Assembly: GCA_016713125.1 (NCBI GenBank)
Contig: JADJPT010000017.1
Coordinates: 1 to 64,000, forward strand
Reading direction: 5' to 3'
DNA length: 64,000 nucleotides
Source: Betaproteobacteria bacterium
GTDB lineage: Bacteria; Pseudomonadota; Gammaproteobacteria; Burkholderiales; SG8-39
The position numbers and the translations under genes are program-made. Under the pieces are notes generated by a model. It ran no database searches, was not told the origin of the DNA, and saw only the letters and a list, made by a program, of their open reading frames with translations. Below, in pieces: positions 9,358 through 18,346 of the stretch. Numbering within the stretch: position 1 is the stretch's first letter; every line of letters begins with the position of its first letter.

Positions 9358-10539
9358 ATGGAACCGACGATGGCGAAGCCTGAACCGAAGGCCGGCTGGC
9401 AACCGCTGGCCGGCGTGCGCGTGGTGGATTTCTCGATGTTCGTGCCGGGGCCCTTCGCCTCGGCCATGTTCGCCGACCTGGGTGCGGACGTGGTCAAGGT
9501 CGAGGCGCTGCACGGCGATCCGGGTCGCGGCTACGTGCCGGTGCAGTTTCGCACCGAGAACCGCAACAAGCGCGCGATCGCGATCAACCTCAAGGCGCCG
9601 GAATCGCGCAAGGTGATCGAGGCGCTGATCGCCACGGCCGACATCGTGCTGGAAGGCTTCCGCCCCGGCGTGGCCAGGCGCCTGGGCATCGACTACGCCA
9701 CGCTCTCGGCGATCAATCCGAAGATCATCTATTGCTCGATCTCCGGCTACGGGCAGACCGGCCCCTGGCGCGAGCGTCCGGGGCACGACGTGAACTACAT
9801 CGCCGCCGGCGGCGGACTGGCCTTCCCGGGCCACTGGCTGAAGCCGCCGGGGCGATCCTCGCTGCCGGTGGCCGACATGGGCGGCGGCAGCGCCGCGGCG
9901 ATGGCGGTGCTGGCCGCGCTGCACGAGCGCACGCGCACCGGCAAGGGCGTGGAGCTCGACGTTTCGCTGTTCGAAGCCGGCTTCTTCTGGTCGGCGATGC
10001 GCCATTCGCTTTCGCACGACGTCGATCCGCGCGCCCACATCTTCCCGGTCAACGACGTCTTCGACACCCGGGACGGTCGCAAGCTCACGCTGGGCATCCT
10101 CGAAGAGCATTTCTGGAACAACTTCGTGAAGGTCTGCGCCGACATCGCGCCGGACCTGTCCGGTGCGCAGTACGGCAGCGACGCATTGCGCCGGCAGAAC
10201 GGCGATGCGCTTGCCGCGCGCCTGGCGGCGGTGGTGGCGATGAAGACCGCCGATGAATGGGTCAGGCTGCTCGAGGAGAACGACGTGCCCGTCGACCTTT
10301 GCGTGACGCCTGCGCAGGCGGCCAGCCTGCCGCAGATCGTTGCGCGCGAAGACGTGGCGGAGATCGGCGGCGAGAAGTTCGCGATGTTCCCGGTGTGGGC
10401 CAACGGCAAGCCCGGCGCGACGCTGCGCCGCTCGGTGCCCGGCCACGCCGAGCACACCCGCGAGGTGCTGGTCGAGATCGGGCTGGATGACGCGCAGATC
10501 GCCTACCTGGTGAAGGCCGGCGCGGTCAAAGTGGCATAG
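9358..10539 (+). CDS. CaiB/BaiF family protein, alpha-methylacyl-CoA racemase-like
   Basis: A 393-residue CaiB/BaiF-family enzyme. Unlike a plain CoA-transferase it keeps the residues known from alpha-methylacyl-CoA racemase: His in GHDVNY (about 143), Asp in ADMGGGS (about 173, the same 30-residue spacing) and Glu in GILEEHF (about 249). At the CoA-transferase Asp position it has Glu (SLFEAG). This favours a racemase or epimerase of branched acyl-CoA over CoA transfer, though an unassigned CoA-transferase remains possible. Twelve bases separate it from the acyl-CoA dehydrogenase, with which it probably works on the same acyl-CoA. Confidence 0.85.
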   Translation: MEPTMAKPEPKAGWQPLAGVRVVDFSMFVPGPFASAMFADLGADVVKVEALHGDPGRGYVPVQFRTENRNKRAIAINLKAPESRKVIEALIATADIVLEGFRPGVARRLGIDYATLSAINPKIIYCSISGYGQTGPWRERPGHDVNYIAAGGGLAFPGHWLKPPGRSSLPVADMGGGSAAAMAVLAALHERTRTGKGVELDVSLFEAGFFWSAMRHSLSHDVDPRAHIFPVNDVFDTRDGRKLTLGILEEHFWNNFVKVCADIAPDLSGAQYGSDALRRQNGDALAARLAAVVAMKTADEWVRLLEENDVPVDLCVTPAQAASLPQIVAREDVAEIGGEKFAMFPVWANGKPGATLRRSVPGHAEHTREVLVEIGLDDAQIAYLVKAGAVKVA

Positions 10540-10551
10540 GAACGGGCAAGC

Positions 10552-11718
10552 ATGAATTTCGCATTCACCGAAGAGCAGGAAGCGATCCGCGAAGCGATTG
10601 CCAAGGTCTGTTCGCAGTTCGGCGACGACTACTGGTTCAGGAAGGACCACGAGGGCGGCTTTCCCGCCGAGCTGCACCAGGCGCTGGCGCGCGACGGCTG
10701 GCTGGGCATCGCCATGCCCGAGGAACACGGCGGCGCGGGCCTGGGCATCACCGAAGCCGCGATCATGATGCAGACCATCGCGCAGTCGGGCGCGGGTTTC
10801 TCGGGCGCCTCGGCCATCCACATGAACATCTTCGGCCTGAATCCGGTGGTGGTGTTCGGCAGCGACGCGCAGAAGAAGCGCATGCTGCCCGGGCTGATCG
10901 GCGGCAGGGAGCGCGCCTGTTTCGCCGTCACCGAGCCGAACACCGGCCTGAACACCACGCGCATCAAGACCAAGGCCGAGAAGAAGGGCGACAAGTACAT
11001 CGTCTCCGGACAGAAGGTGTGGATCTCCACGGCACAGATCGCCGAGAAGATCCTGCTGCTGGCGCGCACCACGCCGATCGAGGAATGCAGCAAGCCCACC
11101 CAGGGCCTGTCGCTGTTCTACACCGACTTCGACCGCAGCAAGGTCGAGGTGCGCGAGATCGAGAAGATGGGCAGGAAGTGCGTGGACTCGAACCAGGTGT
11201 TCTTCGACGGCATGGTGATCCCCGAGGCCGATCGCATCGGCGAGGAGGGGCGCGGCTTCGAGTACATCCTGCACGGCATGAACCCGGAGCGCATCCTGAT
11301 CGCCGCCGAAGCGGTGGGTCTGGGCCGCTGCGCGCTCAACCGCGCCACGCAGTACGCCAAGGACCGCGTCGTGTTCGGCCGTCCGATCGGCCAGAACCAG
11401 GGCATCCAGCATCCGCTGGCGCAGAATTGGATGGCGCTGGAATCGACCAACCTGATGGTGTTCAAGGCCGCCTGGCTGTACGACCAGGGCCTGCCTTGCG
11501 GGGCGGAGGCCAACGCCGCCAAGTACCTGGCGGGCGAAGCCAGCTTCGACGCCTGCCAGCAGGCGGTCATGACGCATGGCGGCTTCGGTTACGCCAAGGA
11601 GTACCACGTCGAGCGCTGGCTGCGCGAGTCGTTGGTCGGACGCATCGCGCCGGTCAGCCCGCAGCTGGTGATGTGCTTCATCGCCGAGCGCGTGCTCGGC
11701 TTGCCCAAATCGTACTGA
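10552..11718 (+). CDS. acyl-CoA dehydrogenase
   Basis: FAD-dependent acyl-CoA dehydrogenase of 388 residues, intact. Blocks seen are the N-terminal helical domain, CFAVTEPNTGLNTTRIKT (flavin/substrate contact), KVWISTAQIA, and the C-terminal block GGFGYAKEYHVERWLRES. The usual catalytic Glu near the C-terminus (YEGT in medium-chain enzymes) is replaced by APVS. A Glu stands instead in NPERILIA (about residue 246), the position used by isovaleryl- and long-chain enzymes, so that is the likely base. It should form a 2,3-double bond on the acyl-CoA handled by the neighbouring racemase-like protein and pass electrons to ETF. Confidence 0.93.
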   Translation: MNFAFTEEQEAIREAIAKVCSQFGDDYWFRKDHEGGFPAELHQALARDGWLGIAMPEEHGGAGLGITEAAIMMQTIAQSGAGFSGASAIHMNIFGLNPVVVFGSDAQKKRMLPGLIGGRERACFAVTEPNTGLNTTRIKTKAEKKGDKYIVSGQKVWISTAQIAEKILLLARTTPIEECSKPTQGLSLFYTDFDRSKVEVREIEKMGRKCVDSNQVFFDGMVIPEADRIGEEGRGFEYILHGMNPERILIAAEAVGLGRCALNRATQYAKDRVVFGRPIGQNQGIQHPLAQNWMALESTNLMVFKAAWLYDQGLPCGAEANAAKYLAGEASFDACQQAVMTHGGFGYAKEYHVERWLRESLVGRIAPVSPQLVMCFIAERVLGLPKSY

Positions 11719-11809
11719 AGCGCTGAGGCGGGGGTTCTGCCCGGCCCTCGCCGCAAGGAGGAAAGTTGAACTTTCATTTCACGAATTCGGCTCCTGGAGC
11801 GGGTTTCCG

Positions 11810-12592
11810 GTGAGTTCGGTCGTCAAATCCGACAACTCTTCGAGCGCAAATCCGGTCATGCTGGTGACCGGCGGCGGCCGCGGCATCGGCGCGGCCACCT
11901 GTCGCCTGGCGGCCGCGCGCGGCTGGGCCGTGTGCGTGAACTACCGCAGCGACGGCGCCGCCGCCGAGGCGGTGGTGGCGCAGATTCGCGCCGCCGGCGG
12001 TCGGGCGCTGGCCGTGCAGGCCGACGTCTCGCAGGAGCCCGAGGTGCTGCCTCTGTTCGCGGCGGTGGATCAGGCGTTCGGTCGCCTGGATGTGCTGGTC
12101 AACAATGCCGGCATCCTGGAGCGCCAGGGCCGGCTCGAGGATTTCGACGCGGCGCGCATCAACCGCGTGCTGGCGGCCAATGTGACCGGCAGCCTGCTGT
12201 GCGCGCGCGAGGCCGTGAAGCGCATGTCGACGCGCCACGGCGGGCGCGGCGGCGCCATCGTCAACCTGTCCTCGATCGCGGCCAGGCTGGGCGGACCGGG
12301 CGAGTACATCGATTACGCCGCCTCCAAGGGCGCCATCGATGCCTTCACCGTGGGCCTGGCCAAGGAGACGGCCGCCGAGGGCATCCGCGTGAACGCGGTG
12401 CGCCCCGGCGTGATCCATACCGACATTCACGCCAGCGGCGGAGAGCCCGGACGCGTCGAGCGCGTCAAGTCGGCCGTGCCGATGCTGCGCGGCGGGCAGC
12501 CGGAGGAGGTGGCGCGCGCCATCCTGTTCCTCGCCTGCGACGAATCCTCGTATTGCACGGGAACCTTCATCGAGGTAACCGGCGGGCGCTGA
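11810..12592 (+). CDS. SDR-family oxidoreductase
   Basis: Classical short-chain dehydrogenase/reductase of 260 residues. A GTG start is used, with GGAG about 11 bases upstream. Cofactor loop TGGGRGIG, the VNYRS segment after strand 2 that favours NADP(H), the NNAG block, catalytic Ser in NLSSIAA and Y-x-x-x-K in IDYAASKGA are all present, as is the C-terminal TGTFIEVTGGR. It resembles FabG-like 3-oxoacyl reductases. Lying between the acyl-CoA dehydrogenase and the MaoC-like protein, it may oxidise or reduce a 3-hydroxyacyl intermediate. Confidence 0.93.
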   Translation: MSSVVKSDNSSSANPVMLVTGGGRGIGAATCRLAAARGWAVCVNYRSDGAAAEAVVAQIRAAGGRALAVQADVSQEPEVLPLFAAVDQAFGRLDVLVNNAGILERQGRLEDFDAARINRVLAANVTGSLLCAREAVKRMSTRHGGRGGAIVNLSSIAARLGGPGEYIDYAASKGAIDAFTVGLAKETAAEGIRVNAVRPGVIHTDIHASGGEPGRVERVKSAVPMLRGGQPEEVARAILFLACDESSYCTGTFIEVTGGR

Positions 12593-12629
12593 GCCGCCCG
12601 CAGCAGCGGATTTTCACCAGGAGAGCACC

Positions 12630-13085
12630 ATGAGCAAGGACATGCCCATCATCGGCCGCGGTTTCGGCTACGAACAATGCCCGGTCGGCGCGCGCTTTCG
12701 CACCCACCGCCGCACCATCAGCGAGGCCGACCTGAACGCCTTCGTGAACCTGACCTGGCTCACCGAGGAGTTGTTCACGGTGGATGACGACTCGGACCGC
12801 GCGCTGAAGGCAAAGCCGGTGCCCGGCGCGCTGGTCTACGCGTTCGCCGAGGGCCTGCTGCTGCCCTCGATGCAGGATACCGGGCTGGCGTTCCTCAACG
12901 CGCAGCTCGACATCAAGCGCTCGACCCTGGTCGGCGACACCATCCACGTCGAGGTCGAGGTGGTGGAGTCGCGCCTGACCTCCAAGGGCGACCGCGGCCT
13001 GGTGCGCTTCGCCAACGAGGTGAAGAACCAGAACGGCGAGACGGTGATCGCCTACAACCCGCTGCGCATGCTCAAGCTGCGCTGA
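12630..13085 (+). CDS. MaoC-like hot-dog-fold protein
   Basis: A 151-residue protein preceded by a clear AGGAGAG site. The blocks TISEADLNAFVNLTW, KPVPGALVYAFAEGLL and STLVGDTIHVEVEV match MaoC-type (R)-hydratase or dehydratase proteins. The usual Asp/His pair of the active hydratase (D-x-N-P-x-H) is not kept: DLNAFVNLTW lacks the His. It may bind acyl-CoA without hydrating it or use other residues. Its place after the acyl-CoA dehydrogenase and SDR fits a beta-oxidation-like sequence of steps. Confidence 0.85.
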   Translation: MSKDMPIIGRGFGYEQCPVGARFRTHRRTISEADLNAFVNLTWLTEELFTVDDDSDRALKAKPVPGALVYAFAEGLLLPSMQDTGLAFLNAQLDIKRSTLVGDTIHVEVEVVESRLTSKGDRGLVRFANEVKNQNGETVIAYNPLRMLKLR

Positions 13086-13093
13086 GCAACACC

Positions 13094-14018
13094 GTGCAGC
13101 GGCGCAGCGCATTGCGGATGCTGGGCGGCCTGGCGGCCCTGCCGCTGGGGCTGGCCGCGCCTGCGCTGCGCGCCTTCGAGGCCGAGCGGCCGGTCACCGA
13201 CAACATGGCCGGGCCGTATGTGCCCACCCCCTGGGTGATCCTCGACGAGATGATCAAGCTGGCTGACATCAAGCCGACGGACACGCTCTACGACCTGGGT
13301 TCGGGCGACGGCCGCCTGGTGATCGCCGCCGCCAAGCGGCATGGCGCACGCGGCGTCGGCGTGGAATACCAGGCCAAGCTGGTGGAGTATTCGCGGGTGC
13401 AGGCCAGGCGGGAGGGCGTGGCACAGCGCGTGCGTTTCGTGCAGGGCGACCTGTTCAGGTCCGACCTCGGCCCGGCCAGCGTGGTCACGCTGTACCTGCT
13501 GCCGCGCTTCGTCGAGCGCCTGGTCCCCAAGCTGCGCGCCGAGCTCGCGCCCGGCTCGCGCGTGGTCTCGCACGATTACGCGCTGAACCCCTGGCCGGCG
13601 GAGAAGACACTGATCTTCGATGTCGAGGAAGCAGAACATCAACGGCACCACCAAGACCACCCTGTTCTACTACGTGGTGCCGGCACGCGTCGGCGGGCGC
13701 TGGAGCCTGCAGACCCAGGAGGGCTGGCTGCCCGAGGGCACCCAGTTCACGCTGCGGCAGGCGCCCGACGTGCTGGAAGGGCAGTTGCACGCGCCGGGCG
13801 GCTCCGGGCAGGCGCTGCGCGACCTCAATGTGCGCGCCGCGGCGGTGCGCTTCGGAATGCTGCACGGCGGGCGCCTGATGTCCTTCAGGGGCACGGTGAA
13901 GGGTGAAGGCCTGCAGGCGGTCATGGAAGGCGAGGCGAGCGAAGCGCGCGGCGGGCGCGTGCGCTGGAGCGCGCGGCGCATCGAGCCCGCACGTGACGCC
14001 GCTGCGGCCGGGTCCTGA
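13094..14018 (+). pseudogene. class I SAM-dependent methyltransferase with Tat-like signal, frameshifted
   Basis: About 305 residues once one frameshift near 13630 is repaired. A GTG start gives MQRRSALRMLGG followed by a hydrophobic stretch and AxA-like site (APALRAFEA), a twin-arginine-type signal. The methyltransferase core follows: VPTPWVILDEM, motif I DLGSGDGRLVIAAAK, then GVGVEYQ and QGDLF. The C-terminal part (GTTKTTLFYYVVPARVGGRW) is in the second frame and ends with a charged tail. An exported SAM-dependent enzyme is odd because SAM is not expected outside the cytoplasm, so the N-terminus may instead anchor it. Substrate unknown. Confidence 0.8.
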
Positions 14019-14028
14019 GCGCTGCGCG

Positions 14029-14748
14029 ATGCTGGAACTCTGGCACAACGCCAATTCGACCTGCTCGCAGAAGGTGCGCATCGCGCTGGCCGAGAAGGGC
14101 CTGAACTGGACCAGCCACCACGTGAACCTGCGCACCTTCGAACAACTGGATGCGCAATTCCTGGCGCTGAATCCCGCCGGCATGGTGCCGGTGCTGCGCC
14201 ACGACGGCCGTGTGTTGCGCGAGTCGCTGGTCATCAACGAGTACCTCGACGACGTGTTTCCCCAGCCTGCGCTGCGCCCGGCCGATGCGTACGCACGGGC
14301 GCGCATGCGCGAATGGACCCTGTACATCGCCGAGGAGCCGACCTGGGCGATCAAGGCGCCCTCGTACCAGAAGAACCTGCGGCCGGTGCTGGCCGGCACG
14401 AAGAGCGCCGAACAGTTCGAGGCCATCGCCGCGCGCATGCCGCACCGCGAGAATGCGCGCCGCTGGGTGCGCGCGGCCACCGACGGCTTCACGCGCGAGG
14501 AGCTCGACGTGGAACTGGCGCGCCTGGCGCGAACCCTGGATCGCATGCAGGCCGCGCTGGACGAGCACGCGTGGCTCGCGGATCAGACGTACTCTCTGGC
14601 CGACGTGGACATGGCGCCCTTCGTGCACCGGCTGGCCGCGCTGGGCGAGGGCGCGATGATCGAAATGCGGCCCCGCGTCGCCGACTGGTATGCGAGGATG
14701 CGCGCGCGGCCGGCCTTCGCGCGGGCGATGGGCTTCCGGCCCGACTGA
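14029..14748 (+). CDS. glutathione S-transferase family protein
   Basis: A 239-residue GST-fold protein. Its thioredoxin-like half starts MLELWHNANSTCSQKVRIAL, with Ser-Thr-Cys at the active-site turn as in beta or zeta classes, then NPAGMVPVLRHDG with the cis-Pro, and RESLVINEYLDD with the Glu-Ser pair. The all-alpha half ends in RPAFARAMGFRPD. It lies 10 bases after the methyltransferase stop and 19 before the monooxygenase, so it is probably in the same transcript. Ring-cleavage products or epoxides from the monooxygenase would be plausible substrates, which is inference. Confidence 0.92.
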   Translation: MLELWHNANSTCSQKVRIALAEKGLNWTSHHVNLRTFEQLDAQFLALNPAGMVPVLRHDGRVLRESLVINEYLDDVFPQPALRPADAYARARMREWTLYIAEEPTWAIKAPSYQKNLRPVLAGTKSAEQFEAIAARMPHRENARRWVRAATDGFTREELDVELARLARTLDRMQAALDEHAWLADQTYSLADVDMAPFVHRLAALGEGAMIEMRPRVADWYARMRARPAFARAMGFRPD

Positions 14749-14767
14749 ACGGCGACTGGAGAGCGGC

Positions 14768-16016
14768 ATGCAGATGCAGGACAGGGAGATACTGATCATC
14801 GGCGGCGGCATAGGCGGGCTGACGCTTGCCCTGTCGCTGCACCAGGTCGGCATCGCCTGCCGCGTGTTCGAGGCGGCGCCGCAGATCCGGCCGCTGGGCG
14901 TGGGCGTGAACCTGCTGCCGCATTGCGTGCGGGAACTCACAGAGCTGGGACTGCAGGACGCGCTGGCCGGCGTGGCCGTGGCCACCGAATCGGTGCACTT
15001 CTACAACCGTTTCGGCCAGTTCATCCACGCCGAGGCGCGCGGCCGGCATGCCGGCTACGACTGGCCGCAGTTCTCTATCCACCGCGCCGACCTGCACGGC
15101 GTGCTGCTCGAGGCGTTCAATGCGCGCGTCGGCGCCGAGCGCTACGCGTTGGGCAAGCGTTGCCTGGCCGTGCAGCAGGACGCGCAGGCGGTGACGGTGC
15201 GCTTCGAGGACGGCAGCGTGGCGAAGGGCGCGGCGGTGATCGGTTGCGACGGCATCCACTCCGCGGTGCGCAGGCAGATGCATCCGGGCGAGGGCGGGCC
15301 GAATTACCAGGGCATCAACATGTGGCGCGGCGTGACGCGCATGCAGCCCTACCTGGGCGGCGCGACCATGGTCATCGCCGGCTGGCTGGAAAGTGGGCAA
15401 GATGGTGATCTACCCGATACGCCGGGACATCGACGGCCAGGGCACGCAACTGGTGAACTGGGTGGCCGAGATACAGTCGCCGCGCAACGTCATGCAGGAC
15501 TGGAACCTGGACGGCAGGCTGGAGGATTTCCTGCCCACCTTCGCCCAATGGAAGTTCGACTGGCTGGATGTGGCCGGGATGCTGCGCGAGGCCGACACCG
15601 TCCTGGAATATCCGATGGTGGACCGCGATCCGCTGCCGTACTGGACCGCGGGGCGCACCACGCTGCTGGGCGATGCCGCGCACCCCATGTACCCGCGCGG
15701 CTCGAACGGCGCGGGGCAGGCGATCCTCGACGCACGCACGCTGGCCGGCTGCCTGAAGCGGGAAATCGATGCCGCGGCCGCGCTCAAGGCCTACGAGGCT
15801 GCGCGCCTGGACGCCGCCAACAAGGTGGTGATCAGCAATCGTAGCCTGGGGCCGGACGCGATCCTGCGTACCGTGCACGAGCGTACCGGTGACAAGCCCT
15901 TCGCCCGGATCGAAGACGTCATCAGCCGCGCCGAACTCGACGGCATCTCGGAGAATTACAAGAGGATCGCCGGCTTCGAGCGCGAGGCGCTCAGGCAGCG
16001 GCCTTCCCTGGTGTAG
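14768..16016 (+). pseudogene. FAD-dependent aromatic monooxygenase, one frameshift
   Basis: Single-component flavin hydroxylase of the salicylate/3-hydroxybenzoate type, about 415 residues after repairing one extra base near 15393 (the frame changes inside GWLES / GKMVIYPIRRD). Motifs seen are the GGGIGGLTLALSL dinucleotide loop, the DG motif GCDGIHSAVR and the GD motif LLGDAAHPMYPRGSNGAGQAILDA. It should hydroxylate an aromatic ring with NAD(P)H and O2. It ends the plus-strand catabolic cluster and converges on the threonine ammonia-lyase gene. Confidence 0.87.
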
Positions 16017-16041
16017 CGCGGTCCGGTCGCGATCCGGCGCG

Positions 16042-17244
16042 TCAGGACAGCAGGCCGACACGCACGCCGGCCGCCTCCAGGACGGCAAGCAGGGCCTGGC
16101 CGTGTTCGCGACCGCGCGTCTCGACCACGAACTCCACCTCCGGGGTGCGCACCGAGGCGATGCCGAACACGCGCTGGTGCTGAACTTCGACGATGTTGCC
16201 GCCGGCCTCGCCGATCAGCGTGGCCACGCGCGCCAGGCTGCCGGCCACATCGGGCAGCGAAACGCGCAGGCGCACCAAGCGTCCGTCGCGCACCAGTCCG
16301 CGCATCAGCACCGAGGCCAGCACGCGCGTGTCGATGTTGCCGCCGCACAGCGGCAGCGCGACGCGCCGGCCGGCGAAGCGTTCCCTGTGCGTCATGACGG
16401 CGGCCAGGCCGGCGGCGCCCGCGCCCTCGACCACGGTCTTCTCGAGTTCGGCCAGGGCCACGATGGCGCTTTCGATGGCGTCCTCCTCGACCAGCAGCAC
16501 CTCGTCGACGTGCCGGCGGGCGATGGCCAGGGTCAGCTCGCCGACATCGCGCACGGCCAGGCCTTCGGCGATGGTGTCGCCGCCGACGTCAACCGGCAGG
16601 CCGTGCAGGCGCTGGTACATGGCCGAGTAGGTCCTCGATTCCACCCCCAGCACCTCGATGCCGGGTTTGAGCGCCTTGACCGCGGTGGCAATGCCGGCGA
16701 TCAGTCCGCCGCCGCCGACCGGCACCACCAGGCAGTCGACCTCGGGCCAGTCCTCGAGGATCTCCAGTCCCACGGTGCCCTGGCCGGCGATCACGGCCGG
16801 GTCGTCGTAGGGATGCACGAACACCAGGCCTTCGTCCTCGGCGAGTCGGCGGGCGTGGGCCGCCGCCTCGGCCAGGGTGTCGCCCTCCAGACGCACGTCC
16901 GCGCCAAGGACCTCGGTGCCGCGCACCTTGGTGTTGGGGGTGCCGCGCGGCATGACGATCACCGCGCGGATTCCGAGGCGCTGCGCGTGGTAGGCCACGC
17001 CCTGGGCGTGATTGCCGGCGCTCATGGCGATCACGCCGCGGGCGCGCTCGTCGGCGGTGAGCTGCAGCAGCTTGTTCAGCGCGCCGCGTTCCTTGAACGA
17101 GGCGGTGAACTGCAGGTTCTCGAACTTCAGGCGCTGTTCGGCGCCGGTCAACTGCGAAAGGGTGCGGCTGGCCAGCAGCGGCGTGCGCGCGACGGCCCCG
17201 GCGATGCGCCCGGCGGCCGCCCGGACCTCGGCGAGCTCAAGCAC
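16042..17244 (-). CDS. ilvA: threonine ammonia-lyase (PLP-dependent, ACT-domain form)
   Basis: Fold-type II PLP enzyme of 400 residues, converting threonine to 2-oxobutyrate and ammonia. The PLP lysine is K51 in TASFKERG, SAGNHAQGVA holds the substrate loop, and VGGGGLIAG is the phosphate-binding glycine loop. A single ACT domain follows from about residue 325 (RVSLPDVAGSLARVATLIGE), giving the roughly 400-residue form rather than the long 500-residue biosynthetic enzyme. A GTG start is used at 17244. A LexA-like palindrome lies 36 bases upstream but is better placed for the opposite strand. Serine/threonine dehydratase activity is likely; symbol given by family. Confidence 0.9.
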   Translation of the reverse strand: MLELAEVRAAAGRIAGAVARTPLLASRTLSQLTGAEQRLKFENLQFTASFKERGALNKLLQLTADERARGVIAMSAGNHAQGVAYHAQRLGIRAVIVMPRGTPNTKVRGTEVLGADVRLEGDTLAEAAAHARRLAEDEGLVFVHPYDDPAVIAGQGTVGLEILEDWPEVDCLVVPVGGGGLIAGIATAVKALKPGIEVLGVESRTYSAMYQRLHGLPVDVGGDTIAEGLAVRDVGELTLAIARRHVDEVLLVEEDAIESAIVALAELEKTVVEGAGAAGLAAVMTHRERFAGRRVALPLCGGNIDTRVLASVLMRGLVRDGRLVRLRVSLPDVAGSLARVATLIGEAGGNIVEVQHQRVFGIASVRTPEVEFVVETRGREHGQALLAVLEAAGVRVGLLS

Positions 17245-17258
17245 GCGGCGCGCCCCGC

Positions 17259-17295
17259 TTGCAGGCCGCTTCCGGATGCCTGTATAAATAAACAG
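17259..17295 (+). promoter_or_regulatory. candidate promoter overlapped by LexA-like box
   Basis: Bases 17280-17295 read CTGTATAAATAAACAG, which fits the LexA pattern CTGT-N8-ACAG. The same bases contain TATAAA (17283-17288), and TTGCAG lies 18 bases before it at 17259-17264, so a sigma-70 promoter reading right would be blocked by a bound repressor. A 26-codon ORF begins 28 bases downstream. Binding is inferred from the sequence only. Confidence 0.45.
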
Positions 17296-17323
17296 TGTTC
17301 AAAAACCCACCCCCGGAACCGCC

Positions 17324-17404
17324 ATGCACGAACTCACCGTCATCCTCGCCGACATGCTGACCTGGACCCTGGTTGCCACCTGCCTGATCGCCGGCCGAGG
17401 CTAA
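17324..17404 (+). CDS. 26-residue hydrophobic small ORF
   Basis: Short ORF starting MHELTVILADML and continuing with a hydrophobic run (WTLVATCLIAG), long enough at best for one short membrane segment. GGAA lies 5 bases before the ATG. It stands between two genes read leftward and follows the LexA-like promoter at 17259-17295, an arrangement like SOS-controlled small membrane peptides. I do not recognise a family, and it may simply be a gene remnant. Confidence 0.25.
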   Translation: MHELTVILADMLTWTLVATCLIAGRG

Positions 17405-17410
17405 CACGGC

Positions 17411-18313
17411 TCAGCGCGCGGCCGGCTTGCGGAACGCCAGGCAGGGGTCGGTGCGCGGGGCGGCCGCGGTAGGCCAGACGTAGTCGTAGATCGTTTCGGC
17501 TCCAGGCGCGGGGACCGCTGCGCCGGCGTCCGGCCCCGCTGTTTCCACGAAGGCCAGGGAGATCGCACGCAGTCCGGGTGGCAGGTAGGCGGGCACGCCG
17601 CGATCCTTGCGCGCGTGGCCGCTGCCGGTGATCAGCACGGCGCCGCGGCGCCCGGCGTCCAGCGCGGCACGCGCCGCGATCCGCGCCATCAGGGCGTCGC
17701 GTGCCTGCTGGGCTGCCACCATGCCGGCCAGGGTCGGGGCAGGAAAGCGGTGTCCGCAATGCCCCTCGAGGATGTCCGTTTCCAGCGCTGCGCGCCGCGC
17801 CGGGGTGTCGGCGAGCGCCACGGCGGCGGCCAGGGCCGGATCGCCCAGCGCGGCGATGCCGCCGGAGACCACGCGACGCGCCTCGGCTCGCGACAGATTG
17901 GCCGCCACCACCGGCAGGCCGTGCGCGAGGGCGGTCTCCAGCAGCGGCTGGTAGACCGGCCAGTCCCAGGCCTGGCGATCGAAGCGTCCGGCCTTGGCCA
18001 CTGGATTCGGCGTCCGCGCCAGGCGCGGCTTGGGCGGCCTCCAGCGCGGCCTGATGCTCGCGGTCGAACTGTTCCATGAGCAGGGCGGGGCGCCGGCCGC
18101 GCCCGATCAGCGCGCGCAGCAGCTCGTTCTGCAGTCGATGGTGCTCGGCGTTGTCGTGGATCTCGCCGAGAATCGCCAGGTCGGCCTCGGCGAGCGCCGC
18201 GACCAGAACCTCAGGGGCGACCGGACGTTGCGCGGCGGTGTCAGTATCGGCCCGCCCGCGTCGGCGGCAAGTCCGCAAGCGATGACGAGGGCGAAGACGG
18301 CGAACAGGGGCAT
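17411..18313 (-). pseudogene. ChaN-like haem-binding/iron-regulated protein, two frameshifts
   Basis: About 300 residues in three frames (breaks near 18240 and 18005). The N-terminus MPLFAVFALVIACGLAADAGG is a signal sequence with a Cys that could be lipidated. The middle has the family hallmark ILGEIHDNAEHHRLQNELL and PALLMEQFDREHQ; the last frame has HRFPAPTLAGMVAAQQARDALMA and VLITGSGHARKDRGVPAYL. ChaN proteins bind haem between two subunits and are often iron-regulated lipoproteins. Both breaks probably come from base-calling because each frame is otherwise well conserved. Confidence 0.8.
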
Positions 18314-18346
18314 GGTGCTGACGTCGCGGCGGTGCCGCGCGGGTGG

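Noticed and set aside
17245..17295. LexA-like box as operator of the threonine ammonia-lyase gene
   Set aside because: The clearer promoter boxes read the other way, and SOS control of this enzyme would be unexpected; not excluded.
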